A stretch of 64,000 bases of DNA from Voacanga thouarsii (taxonomy: Eukaryota > Streptophyta > Magnoliopsida > Gentianales > Apocynaceae), in contig JANUWF010003366.1 in the NCBI GenBank assembly GCA_026120185.1, positions 3,658,001 through 3,722,000 of the forward strand. The letters are read 5' to 3'. The translations under genes were made by a program, and so were the position numbers. Shown here piece after piece: positions 36,383 to 46,718 of the stretch. Below the pieces are notes generated by a model that was not told where the DNA came from, did not search any database, and saw only the letters and a list, made by a program, of their open reading frames with translations. Position 1 is the first letter of the stretch. The number at the start of each line of letters is the position of its first letter.

Positions 36383-36850
36383 CTAGCTATCTGGTAGTGA
36401 ACTGAAAAACAGCAAAGTCTGTACCTCATCATCCAAGTTCTGTTTCAATGAAGCTGCCTGGTTTATCAACCCCTGAAAGGTACTCAAATGCTCACTCATA
36501 TCAGCACCATCTTTGTATCTCAACCGAGTAATATTTCTCAAATAAGAAGATTTATTCATTCCAGTTTTCCGTTCAAACATTCGTTCAAGTTTTTCCCATA
36601 ACACATCAGCTCTAGTCTCTTGAGAAAAATGTTGAAATATACTCTGACCAATCCACTTCCTAATATTACCCACTATTTTTCTGTGCATGCTAACCCATTT
36701 TTCATCACTCATATCAGATGGTTTACCTTTATCTCCTAGAACAGGCTCAAACAAATCTCTACAATACAAATAGTCTTCCATTCTAGGCTTCCAGTCTGAA
36801 TAGTTTGATGTATTCAATTTTATCATGCACCCACTATTTGAATCATCCAT
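36383..36850 (-). pseudogene. Copia-1 gag N-terminal region
   Basis: A 155-codon open segment starting MDDSNSGCMIKLNTSNYSDW, the usual beginning of Tnt1/Tork-like copia Gag, with LNTSNYSDWK and an LLFFSSLPDS end. The start codon lies 38-50 bases inside the primer site. A stop at 36383 cuts it from the rest. Confidence 0.85.
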
Positions 36851-36887
36851 TTTTAATTAGCACAAATTAGCTAACTGATCAACCAGG

Positions 36888-36899
36888 GTTCTGATACCA
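36888..36899 (-). other. Primer-binding site of copia-1
   Basis: The minus strand reads TGGTATCAGAAC, three bases from the 5' LTR, complementary to initiator tRNA-Met. Confidence 0.85.
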
Positions 36900-36902
36900 C
36901 TT

Positions 36903-37537
36903 TGTTGGGAAATAAACCAAAAGAGCGCAAAATACCAGGCTCTACCCAAGTCACAATTATATCCAAGATCAAAAACTATTTCCCATGTGCCAATAAAAAA
37001 TACGAATTAACCAAAGATACCACCTAAGTAATGCCACCAGGTAAAAGAAAGCACCAAAGTAAAAATACGAGACACCACGATTTTTAACGTGGAAAACCCA
37101 ATATGGGAAAAACCACGGGACCTAGTCCAGTAAAACTTCCACTATCAACAATAATGGGCAATACAAAGTCTTCTCTAGATAACACTAGAGGCACATCAAT
37201 AATATATCAATATCTTCTCCCAAAGCTACAACTAAACAAGAATTGAGTTTGGAAGGATGTTACCAAAACCGAAATCTAAACCGTTAGATTTGTAGTTCTT
37301 GTTGAGAGGATCACGTAGAACCAAATTTCGTCTCAATCGAACTCTGAATGACCATCCAATTGAGGATCAAAGCTTGAAGAAACTCTTGCAATTTTCTTAC
37401 TTGCTGTCCGCCTCTCTCTTAACGAAATTACACCCGAAAATTGCCGCCATCTATAATTGTTGATTTTTGTTAGGTTATTACTTTGTTTGTGGGCTTTTAT
37501 TTGTCCACCAAATGGGCTGGACATATTAAGCCCAACA
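36903..37537 (-). repeat. 5' LTR of copia-1 (635 bp)
   Basis: The partner of 27902-28550, with the same ends. Few differences are visible by eye beyond the short indel. Confidence 0.9.
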
Positions 37538-37542
37538 ATTTA

Positions 37543-38317
37543 TTCAACTTGGCACGTCAGATGCAATACTTTTCTATTTTCTTCTAGATTCTCGAGAACA
37601 ATAAATTGATCAACTTCAATTCATAATTAAAGGTCATCTAAATTCTGTGGATTTGACTATTCCACCATTATCTACAATGCTATTGATTTTCATTTACTTC
37701 TATAGCATACTTAAGTATCCATATTAGTTCTCCTTTCTTATCTTATAATTTTATATGTATTCAGTGATGTTGCAAGGGCAATTGCAAGGATCATAGCTCT
37801 CGCACTTCACTTAAATAGTTAATTTCTGTGGCGTATTCCTCTTAGGGAGACAGGAATTTTGTCAATTATGGTTTGGATTTTTCTGTGCACCTCTTTGCTT
37901 TAAAATTAAATCTCATATCATGTAATCACTTTTAGTTGTGCACAAAAAGCTATCTTCTTGATAACCAGCTCATATATGGTTATGCATACACTATCTACTA
38001 AAATGCATTTCTTTCTCATTGTGTTCTTAGTGAATGTTACCGAAATTCGTGACATTATTGATAAGCTATTTATTTTCTGATTATGTTTGGCTCGTGACTA
38101 TTATCATTTGATATGATCAACTCGTTTTATTCTAATTTATTTTTAATCAATAGTAGTATTAGGAGATATTTTTAATCAATAGCTGTAGAAATGTATGTGG
38201 AACTCGGAAAAAGATAGAAAGGCAAAATAATTTTTGTCGGCTTGATTTTTCAATGTCTAGCTATTTTGGACCATTTTATTTATCCTCTACTTAGAAAATT
38301 TCTGTCGGTATCAGTGG
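37543..38317. other. CACTA-like element interior between copia-1 and the RKD copy
   Basis: AT-rich, with no coding recognisable. By position it is the 3' flank of the RKD copy and may include its original downstream sequence. Confidence 0.5.
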
Positions 38318-39279
38318 CTAATGTTGAGATTTCATCATCCCCAAGAGTTTTCTCTTCATAAAGTTGGCCTTGAAGCATGCTTGTCTCAGTCTCTTTGTTC
38401 AGTCCTCCAACTGCGTATCATGGGTTTCTTCCATCAACTTCTTCTCACGTTCCAGTAGCTCAATGACTTCACTCAACTTCTTCTCAGCCATATGTCCTCC
38501 TTCTTCATTTCCAATCTCCTGAACATTTTTTATTAGGGTCTCCATGTTCATCAACTTCCTATGAGGCCATTGATGAATTCCCAACTCCCTACATCTTTTC
38601 TTGAGAAGGGTTAGGCCAATATTCAGTTATTTGGCTGCCCGAGTGAGTGGCATGTAAAAGTACTTCAAAATGGTTGCTCTTGATAATGTTTTGGAGCTAC
38701 TGCCTTTCTCATCTCTATGCATCATAATCATCTTCTTCTCTAGAGGAATACCTTGACTACCGTCACACAATAACAGTAGATGGTTCGCCTCGATATTAAA
38801 TTCAAGATGCATTTCATGATTCCTCACTCTAAATTCGTTGCTAAGACCACTCTATATTTCTCCTGGAAAAAGAAAAATAATCTCAGTAAAGGTAATACCA
38901 TTTAAAATTCATGTTCTAATGTATGATAACCTTGAACCATGTTCTGACTTTGTTCAAAATCCAGTAGGGAATAGAAAGGATCATGCACAAGTATATCCTC
39001 CATCAAAGGAACAAAATCAAAAGCAGTCTCTTGAATGGGCAGATCAAATTGAAAATCGAAAGTAGCATGTCCAGAACTTCCACAGATTCACATCACAACA
39101 AAGCCAAAGAGAGTTTAGTTTCATTATCAAGCAGTTTTCCAGATGAAGAAGACGAGTGGAAAGCAAAAAAAAAAAAAAAAAGGGTCCTCAAAAGTATCTC
39201 ACCTGAAATCAAGAAGAAGTGGTTCGTTTGGAAAGGAAAATACATCAAAATCTTCTGTGCGAGGAAGAGGAGACTTCAT
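38318..39279 (-). pseudogene. RKD-like: RKD-type RWP-RK transcription factor gene, full-length but broken
   Basis: Three exons on the minus strand: 39279-39203 (ATG, begins MKSPLPRTEDFDVFSFPNEP), 39076-38931 (contains AFDFVPLMEDILVHDPFYSL) and 38862-38318. Introns have GT donors (CAG^GTGAG, AAG^GTTAT) and AG acceptors (GTGGAAG^, TTTTTCCAG^). Phases agree, giving 768 nt: 255 codons plus stop. Exon 3 has LNIGLTLLKKRCRELGIHQW then PHRKL, the RWP-RK motif (38575-38555; first R replaced by Q), preceded by ATILKYFYMPLTRAAK and followed by a charged helix and LRQACFKANF. Family members are nuclear DNA-binding regulators of gamete and embryo identity. Three in-frame stops (38852-38854, 38627-38629, 38399-38401) inactivate it. 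It lies within a CACTA-like transposon, and its introns show DNA-level capture rather than retroposition. Confidence 0.85.
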
Positions 39280-39340
39280 AAATATATATATGGTCCCTTT
39301 GTGGTTTTTTGAAGTCCACTAATGATTGATAACTGAGAGA

Positions 39341-39355
39341 AATATATATATTATT
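39341..39355 (-). promoter_or_regulatory. TATA-like element upstream of the RKD copy
   Basis: The minus strand reads AATATATATATTTC, about 62-76 bases upstream of the ATG. AT-rich context makes it weak. A second TATATATATTTATG lies right at the start codon. Confidence 0.3.
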
Positions 39356-39411
39356 TCATTTTACATGTATTTAAAGAATTTATTTAATATTATCTCGTTT
39401 CACAAGAAGGA

Positions 39412-39541
39412 TGAGGAAGAGGCAGATAACAGATGGAGGGAGGGAGGAGGGAAGAGGGAAGGGAGGTTGGAGGAGAGGAAGAGACAAGAAGGAAAGGGAA
39501 AAGATGATATTGGAAAGAGATAAGGAGGAAGGGAAAAAGAT
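39412..39541. repeat. Long purine tract (pyrimidine-rich on RKD sense strand)
   Basis: About 130 bases nearly all A/G on the plus strand (GGAGGGAGGAGGGAAGAGGG and similar), 133-262 bases upstream of the RKD start codon. On the RKD sense strand it is a CT-rich block of the kind seen in plant core promoters and able to form triplex DNA. Confidence 0.7.
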
Positions 39542-39699
39542 TTTCCAATGCTTGAACGGATTGTATTTTGTTTGAAATTGTAAGTGGATAGGCCCAAATA
39601 CTAAGCAACTATTTTTTTAAAAAAAAAAATTTTAATCAAACCATCGCATTTGCTTATCAAATGATTTTAAAATCTTATAAAAAAAATTTAAAAATGATT

Positions 39700-40138
39700 T
39701 AAAAAAATAATACGACTGCCACAACCGTCGTATTTGGTTAAGGTTTAATAGACCACAACCGTCGTATTTGTTGATCAAATACGACGGCCGCCATTAGCCA
39801 TTGTATTTGTTGATCAAATATGATGGCCAGACGTCGTCGTATTTACTTTGGCCATAGCTGCTGTATTTGTTGATCAAGTACGACAGCCAGAAGTCGTAGT
39901 CGTCGTATTTGCTCAACAAATACGACGGTTTGATTAATCTAATACGATGGTATTTTGAACCGTGTCAATAAAACTTCTGGCTGATAAAAATGACCCTTTT
40001 GTACCGTATTCGTATTTGCTGTCGTATTAGCCTAATACAATGGTTTTGTAGCCATTATCATCCAAAAGCGACGAAACCAAATACAACAGCTGTGTGAGAA
40101 AATTCGACGGCCTTATAGCCGTCATATTTGATGCTTAT
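39700..40138. repeat. Right subterminal repeat array of the CACTA-like element
   Basis: Repeated AACCGTCGTATTTG and its complement CAAATACGACGG, often as closely spaced inverted pairs, mirror the left array. The array ends 10-15 bases from the terminal TTTTAGTAGTA. Confidence 0.8.
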
Positions 40139-40148
40139 TTTAGTAGTA

Positions 40149-40151
40149 GGG
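40149..40151. other. 3 bp target-site duplication (right) of the CACTA-like element
   Basis: GGG, the partner of 24339-24341. Confidence 0.7.
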
Positions 40152-41650
40152 CATGGAGTAAAGAATAGATTTGATAAGTGTGAGCCTGCCAGACTGAGAA
40201 AAAAATTTAAACTGCCACCCTGAAATTTTCCGTTGCACCTTATTCATTAGGGAGGAAAAATACACCACCTTACTACGCCCACTAAATAAAGGACAACCCA
40301 AATATGAAATGGGGAATTGTTTCCTTTGGTATTCCAGAATTCCGTGAACCACTAATGCCCTCTGCACTGAAGCCTTAGTAGAAGTGACAAAGGAACTCAT
40401 GGAAATATTAATGAAATGTCCCGAGACCTGCTGATATTATGCCAAAATAGCGTTAACAAGCTGCAAACTCTGCTTACCCCCACTACAGAAAATAAGCGTA
40501 TCGTCCGCAAAGCTGAGGTGCGAGATTGGGAGGCAACGACTTGGAAGAGCATAAGGGACATAGTGCGGGAGAGTTAGAAGATGATTCAGGCCTCAAGATA
40601 AAATTTCATGTGATAAAATAAATAAAACGGGGGATAAATGATCCTCTTGGCAGATTCCCCGAGAAGATTTAAAATAGCCATATTGATGTCTATTCAAAAG
40701 AACAGAAAACCAACAGTTATTCAACATATTTCTGATAAGGCCACAAAAATGTTCATCAAAACCAAATTATCGTAGAATTAAAAGCAATGAATCCCAAGAG
40801 ACCCTATTAAAGACTTTTGCCATGTCCAATTTCAGCAAAATATTACCTCTAACCCCCTTCCTATCAATGGAATGTACTAACTCCTGAGCAACCAAAATAT
40901 TATCCAATATGGTGTGCCCCGCAACAAATCCACTTTGAGAAGGAGAAATAATGCAATCCATCAGGCTTGATAACCAAGACGCTATAACCTTTGTAACAAT
41001 TTTATTAGTGAAGTTACAAAACTAATCGGACGAAAATCTCCAAAAGTCTCTAGAGAAGACTTTTTAGGAATAAGCAACAACAAGGTAGAGGATAAACTCT
41101 TAGGCATAGGAACCCTAGCAAAAAAATCCTTTACAGCCTGCATCACATCCTCCTAAATAATATGCTAACATGAAGTGAAAATAAAAACCCAGAATAACCA
41201 TCAGGACTAGGAGCACTTTCAGATGATAAATTAAACACTGCAGTCTTAACTTCTAGCAAAGACGGAATAGCCCCTAAAAGAATATTATCTGCATCAGCAA
41301 CAACCAAAGGAATAAGATCATATAAAGAAGAAGTGGGAGAGAAAGGTGACGAAGATTGCAAGAGCTCTGAAAAAAAATTGAACAGCGTGATTCCCAATCT
41401 CCTCCTGTGAGGAAAGTTGCACACCATCACAATTGATGATGGAAGTTACCAACAATTTATGCCGTTTAGACAGACAAATACTATGAAAATACTTTCTGTT
41501 CTCATCTCCCTCTGCCAAATCCTTAGCACGAGCCTTATCCCTCCAGAACGCCTCTGCACAACGTAATAGGAAGTAGCTCGATCATTAGGATCCATAGTCT
41601 GATCATATTTATATTCAGCCCGCAACACATCATCCTCCGCCATACTCAAT
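40152..41650 (-). pseudogene. LINE-1 reverse transcriptase
   Basis: Minus-strand blocks in order: DENRKYFHSICLSKRHK (linker after the endonuclease), SAPSPDGYSGFLF, ISPSQSGFVAGHTILDNILV then LKLDMAKVFNRVSWDSLLL, the catalytic SFADDTLIFCSGGKQ (FADD at 40500-40511), and LGCPLFSGR...RLTLIKSILYSMP at the break made by the CACTA-like insertion. Frames change several times, so many indels exist. FADD is intact. The enzyme would copy LINE RNA at the nicked target. Confidence 0.9.
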
Positions 41651-41673
41651 TTCTAAAAGATGTCTCCAAAATG

Positions 41674-42523
41674 CTACCTATTCCAAGTACGAAGAGTTTT
41701 CCGTAAGCGCTTCAGCTTCTGAGCAAGTATTTGCATTCCATCCCCAGAGCGAGGGAGAGTCCAGTCTTCAGAAACTGTATGCAAAAAAGTGTCATGGAAA
41801 ACCCACATTGACAAAAATTTAAATAGTTTAGGAGCTGTAGAAGAAGTTAATAATTTAATCGAAACCAACTGAGAAGCACGATCAGATCCATGTCTAGAGA
41901 GATGGGTGACATCAGTGGAGTGAAATATCTCTGCCCAGCCTTGATTAATAAGAGTTCTATCCAAGCGTTCTCTACACGGTCTCAATCCATCTCGCACCCA
42001 GGTGAAGCAACTGCCCTTATACTGACATGATTGTAACCTACATGAGCTAATGCAATTATGAAAATCAGCTATGGCTAGGGAGCACGGTGACCCGAAACCT
42101 ACATACTCTAAAGGATGCTCAATGACATTAAAATTGCCAGCTAAAAACCAAGGACCCTGATGGAAATCGTTGAAAGCAACCAGTTCAGTCCATAAAACAA
42201 CCCTTCCAGTCCGAGTACAAGGTGCATAAACAAATGAGCAATACACATCATTCCCATTTGCGCAGAGACCAAGAAGTGAATAACATTAGTAGACATGGTT
42301 ATAAGTTGTAATGGAATAAAGTCTTTCTAGAATATCCAAATATTCCCATTGCAATTTGACAAATATTTCTGGAAACCGAGACGAAAAGCATAAGTCGCTA
42401 TTTGTGAAGAATCAACCATAAGTTCTAAAACAACCACAACAGATAAATTATGCAACTGATTATGAGACATGAGACGCCTTACTCTAGCAGACATCCTCCT
42501 AATATTCCAAACAATAAGATTTA
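41674..42523 (-). pseudogene. LINE-1 APE-type endonuclease domain
   Basis: The minus strand begins near 42523 with IVWNIRRMSARVRRLMS, the usual WNIRG start of plant L1 ORF2, passes stops and frameshifts, then has YAPCTRTGRVVLWTELVAFN, GPWFLAGNFNVIE (the GDFN active-site block with D changed to N), SCFTWVRDG, RLDRTLINQGW and THLSRHGSDRA (SDH-type block, H changed to R). Catalytic residues are therefore altered as well as the frame. Confidence 0.85.
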
Positions 42524-43409
42524 TGATTAATGAAGAAGTGAGGAGAGGCGAATTGCTTGCTTAGCCTTTCTGGGCGGAAGCACTCTTGTGGGTATAACCG
42601 TGGAAGGTGATGGTTGAGAGAGGTCTACTATAAGCTGAATAGCTTCTTGTGAAAGAGCTTGTTGTTAAGCTCAAATACTCCGGAGTTTGTTCTGGAATTC
42701 CTGCCTCAATAAGGCATTTGATGCGTTTGAGAATGAATGGCGCTTTCTCTATATCACCTTCTTATGATGCCTGGTTTGCCAAACCACATAATCATATTGA
42801 ACAATCCCCAATAGTTCAATACAGTTCAGAAATTCGAGATCAGTCGGCAATCTCTTGTGTCACAAATCGCTAAGGTCTGTGCTATCGTTGGGCTATCACT
42901 GACTTCATCCTCAGATGTCTCAGGGTTCACATCAACAGCCTCGTCCATTGGCAAAACGAGAGAGCAAAAACCTAGTCTGTTAGCTTTCCGGCAATCCACA
43001 GCAGTAGAATTATCACAATAGGAAATGAGGGCTAAAGTGCCTGTGGAGTCTGCTCGTGGTAAATCATCGCGACTTTAGGATGGACTAGGGTTAGGGCTAG
43101 AATTATGACAGACAGCTTCAGAATCCCTGTTAACAGGAGTCAAAGTCAAAGGAACAATGGTGTGAATCGAAGGAATATCATGTCCATCCTGAACTGTGGC
43201 CGTTGGCGCTAACGGGTTTGAATCAATTTGTGCCTCCGCCAGGTAATAAAAGTTGTGATCCAAAGGTTTTGGCTTCCAAACTTTCTAGGCTACTTGTTTG
43301 TTAACATCAACGTATGACGGACGATCAGGAATATGGGATCCCTTGCAATTCGTTGCCTCATGACCAAGGCGATGGCAGTGTGAGCAAAATAGCAGCAGGT
43401 TGTCTTAAT
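42524..43409 (-). pseudogene. LINE-1 ORF1 C-terminal part with CCHC knuckle
   Basis: Near the copia-2 insertion the minus strand reads FCSHCHRLGHEATNCKGS, an intact C-X2-C-X4-H-X4-C zinc knuckle. Downstream is a low-complexity region rich in Pro/Ser/Thr (for example 43263-43075) before ORF2, with stops. ORF1 proteins of plant L1 elements bind the element RNA. The N-terminal half lies on the far side of copia-2. Confidence 0.75.
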
Positions 43410-43414
43410 CTACC
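43410..43414. other. Target-site duplication of copia-2 (left, imperfect)
   Basis: CTACC here against TTACC at 50101-50105; four of five bases agree. Confidence 0.6.
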
Positions 43415-44424
43415 TGTTAGACAAACAGGGTACCTACGAGCACAGATAGGCAACTCAACTGAATTGAACAAGTACCGCCTATACCCGACCAGGGCTCTAA
43501 CAATTGCAATTATCAAATATCAACAATACCGGTAAGGCCACACAGTCCAAACGTAATGTAACTAGACAGAATTCAAACTTAATAAATAAGTCAGTAGTAT
43601 ACCTGAGAGACTTACTCGTGATTCTACCAAAACGTACCTAGCGCTGGCACTCCTTTGGATAAGTTACGCCGTAACGTACTGTACTGCTGACCGAATTACC
43701 AGTCTAATACTGGTTTACCTTCAAGAAGCTATTCGCCCCACTCCGGTGCGATGGGTACAACGACTCTTCTTGCAAGATAAGACGGTCTCAGATCACTGTT
43801 GACGCACACCAACTGTGATCACCTCGAAAATCCCCTCAGTTCACCGGTCCCGATAAGTCAAAAAATTATGGATCATGGAGAGAGAACCGAAGCGGCGAAT
43901 TTTCTCGCAGGAAGCAAAAAAAAAAAAAAAAACAAGAAAAGGGGTTAGCCCTAATGGTGGCTCTGTTCCCCCTTTTAATCTCGCCTTAGGAAAATTAAAA
44001 CCCAATTCGGATTAGGAAGCCCTAATTCCTTACTAGACTTTATGTTTCCTATTCCTTTTCAAGTTAGAGTTAATTAGGCCAAATAAAAATAGAGGATCGT
44101 GAAAACATGGCCTCGAGTCCGAGCCGGGCGGGGCGGGCGGCGCGCGCGTGTGGCATCCTCCATACCTTGGGCTTTTCTATTATGTCCATAGAAAAGCCTT
44201 TTAGTATATAAAAGCTTCCACACTCCTCTATTTTTCCCATGTGAGTTCCCAAATGGTTAAACACCCAACTTTAACAACATTTAATTATGGATTCCCACCA
44301 TGAAAATGGCTTCTACCACAATCAAAAAAATCTCTAACATGTCAAGAATAATTCCCATTAATTGTTTTAGGCTAAGTAATCATGAGTTAAAAATTATTAA
44401 CTCCCAAAGTTGCCATTTTCAACA
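43415..44424 (-). repeat. 3' LTR of copia-2 (1010 bp)
   Basis: Matches 49084-50100 closely but with scattered substitutions and small indels, for example in the A-rich tract near 43917-43932 and a missing segment near 44240 relative to 49905-49917. It contains a CpG-rich island at 44117-44152. Confidence 0.9.
44117..44152. repeat. GC/CpG-rich block in the copia-2 LTR
   Basis: Includes GGGCGGGGCGGGCGGCGCGC in an otherwise AT-rich region. The partner block lies at about 49778-49808. CpGs are largely retained in both LTRs. Confidence 0.8.
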
Positions 44425-44440
44425 ATCCCCCACAAATCCA
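44425..44440 (-). other. Polypurine tract of copia-2
   Basis: The minus strand reads GGATTTGTGGGGGAT just inside the 3' LTR. Confidence 0.7.
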
Positions 44441-45137
44441 TAGTTAAAGACTATTCAGGATTTACATAATCTGCTTTCGATGATGGTACCTTCCGGTTTG
44501 AACCACTACCTAAGTTATCCAACTTATGCCCCCACAGGAACAGATGGACTTAAGCCTTGAATCTGAACCTTGAATGTGACGGCGTCCATTGGTAACAACA
44601 GACTATCGGCTATGGAGATAATCTTTAGGGTTGACACGTTATGTCCATGTGTCCTGATCCTGTCTCATGAGTGTATTCAGAGAAAACCAATTCCTTTTAG
44701 TTACGGCCACAAAACAACACTCATATAGTTGGCGATCTCCAAGGATGTACTGCTAGCATCCTGTCTAAAAGACTTGATCCCATTCAGAGTTAAAACTCTT
44801 ACTCATTGCAGTAAACGCATCACAGGCTTTCAGGGAAAGGACTAAGATACAAAGGTATTAGAATTGGTGCCAGATTCACTCAAACAGCTTGTTTATACCA
44901 CATTAAACTGCCTTGTGGGATCTCCACTTGGTCAGTTGGGTTGCCACTGTAGGTGAATCATTTCTGGGTTATCAGTCCTATTCCCAACCTGGATTTAAGG
45001 AATAATGATGTTTCAAGTCCCTTAGTTAGGGGGTCTGCAATGTTATCTTTGGATCCAACAAAGTCAGCAGACACCACCCTTTTAGACACTAACTCCCTTA
45101 TAGACTTAAGTCTAACTTGGATGTGTCTCTTAGTCTT

Positions 45138-45530
45138 TTAATTATACTTGGTACTCTTTATCTTTGCAATTGTGGTTTGACTGTTGCAATGCACAGATAT
45201 AGCAGTAACGGGCTTGCTGATCATTGGCAAAGAGGACAATAGTCCATACAGCCATTCAGCTTCCGTTCCAGTAGTATCCAAGGCACATAACTCAGCCTCA
45301 AAAGTTGATCGAGTTATCAAAGTCTGTTTACAAGACTTCCAGGCGACTGCTCCGCCACCTAATGTAAACACATATCCAGTGCAACCATTGCTACCAGAGT
45401 TCTTGGCTATCCAGCTTGCATCATTATACCCTTTAAGTACAGCAGGGAATTTCCCATAATGCAGCCCAAGGGACACTGTTCCCTTCAAGTACCTTAGTAC
45501 TCTATCCAAGGCCTCCCAATGAGTCCGATT
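45138..45530 (-). pseudogene. Copia-2 RNase H
   Basis: A minus-strand open segment with RVLRYLKGTVSLGLHYG, NDASWIAKNSGSNGCTGYVF, and TRSTFEAELCALDTTGTEAEW (the usual STxEAE block) followed by VHCNSQTTIAKIKS. The catalytic pattern is largely recognisable. A stop at 45138 truncates the end. Confidence 0.85.
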
Positions 45531-45559
45531 TGGACAGCTTGTATTTCTTGCCAGCTTAG

Positions 45560-46718
45560 ATACAGAAAATGAAATATCCGGTCTTGAGCCATTTGCAAGC
45601 TATTGCAAGCTACCAATAATTTGAGAATATTTTAATTGAGACACAGGAACTCCACTTTCATTTTTGAACAAAGCTACAGAAGGGTCACTTGGAGTTTTAG
45701 CAATTCTACAATTTTGATACCCATATTTCTCAAGAACACTCTCAACATAGTGAGTTTGAGAAATGGTTATCCCCTCAATTGAGCGAATCAACTTTAGGCC
45801 AAGAATCACATTTGCTACTCCCATATCCTTCATTTCAAACTTACTTTTCAAAAATGATTTAGTCTCATTAATTATCTCAATATTGGACCCAAATAGCAAA
45901 ATGTCATCCATATACAGGCATAGAACAATACAATCATTACCTTTAACCTTACAGTAAACACACTTGTTATTCTCATTTATGTTGAAGCCAAATGATAAAA
46001 TTGTTTTATCAAATTTTTCATGCCATTGTTTGGGTGCTTGTTTTAGACTATATAGGGATTTAACAAGTTTACAAACTTTCCGTTCATTTCCTTTGGCTAC
46101 AAATCCCTCAGGTTGATCCATATATATCTCTTCTTCAAGATCACCATGAAGAAAAGCTGTCTTCACATCCATTTGGTGGATGGTGAGACCATATATAGAA
46201 GTCAATGCAATTAGCACTCGGATTGTAGCCAAACGAGCAACAGGAGAGTATGTATCAAAATAGTCTATTCACTCTTTCTGTCTAAACCCTTTGGCAACTA
46301 ATCTGGTTTTATACTTATCTATGATCCCATCTGATTTAAGTTTCTTCTTAAATATCCATTTACATCTAATTGTACTGCGCCCAGGAGGGAGATCTACCAA
46401 TTCCCATGTCCCATTGGAGACAATGGAATCCATCTTACTCTTGATAGCTCCTTTCCATTGCCCTGCTTCTGAGGAAGCCATAGCTGCTTGAAAAGTCAAA
46501 GGTTCGTCCTCAACATTGTAAGTGACAAAGTTACATCCAAAGTCCTTGACAACCTTAGCTCTCTTACTCCTTCTAGGTTCTTCCAATTCCTCAATTTGGG
46601 TATTAGGACTATTTAGACCCGCCCCCACATCTTTCATCATTTCCACATGATCAGGAATGGAATCAGATATTAAGGCTGAATCTAAAGTAGAAACATCTTG
46701 AGGCAAACCAGTTTTCAT
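45560..46718 (-). pseudogene. Copia-2 reverse transcriptase
   Basis: A linker and N-terminal RT (KWIFKKKLKSDGIIDKYKTR, LVAKGFRQKE) in one open segment. After a stop near 46266 come HQMDVKTAFLHGDLEEEIYM, YSLKQAPKQWHEKFD and LCLYMDDILLFGS. The active box is YMDD in place of the more usual YVDD, a known functional variant. A stop follows GSLQ near 45600. Confidence 0.9.

Larger units (their letters stand above)
27902..37537 (-). mobile_element. Ty1/copia element (copia-1) inside the CACTA-like element
   Basis: Two LTRs (27902-28550 and 36903-37537) start TGTTGGGAAATAAACC and end AGCCCAACA. Flanking pentamers ATTTC (27897-27901) and ATTTA (37538-37542) agree in four of five bases. The minus-strand order is primer site, gag, protease, integrase, RT, RNase H, polypurine tract. 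Without the inserted solo LTR the element is about 5.3 kb, a standard copia size. Several stops and frameshifts make it inactive. Confidence 0.9.
24342..40148. mobile_element. CACTA-like DNA transposon carrying an RKD gene copy
   Basis: Termini are TACTACAAAA on the left and TTTTAGTAGTA on the right, an imperfect inverted pair resembling the CACTA end CACTACAAGAAA, with GGG duplicated outside. Both ends carry arrays of a short motif (ATACGACGGTT and its complement AACCGTCGTATT), the subterminal repeats expected for En/Spm-type elements. No TnpD-type transposase is recognisable, so it is non-autonomous. It spans 15,807 bp, of which 9.6 kb is the later copia insertion. The cargo includes an RWP-RK gene copy and possibly another gene fragment. 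Precise removal restores the LINE-1 RT frame, which supports both boundaries. Confidence 0.8.

Noticed and set aside
39390..39608. Minus-strand Pro/Ser/Leu-rich frames
   Set aside because: They are translations of the purine/pyrimidine tract upstream of the RKD copy.
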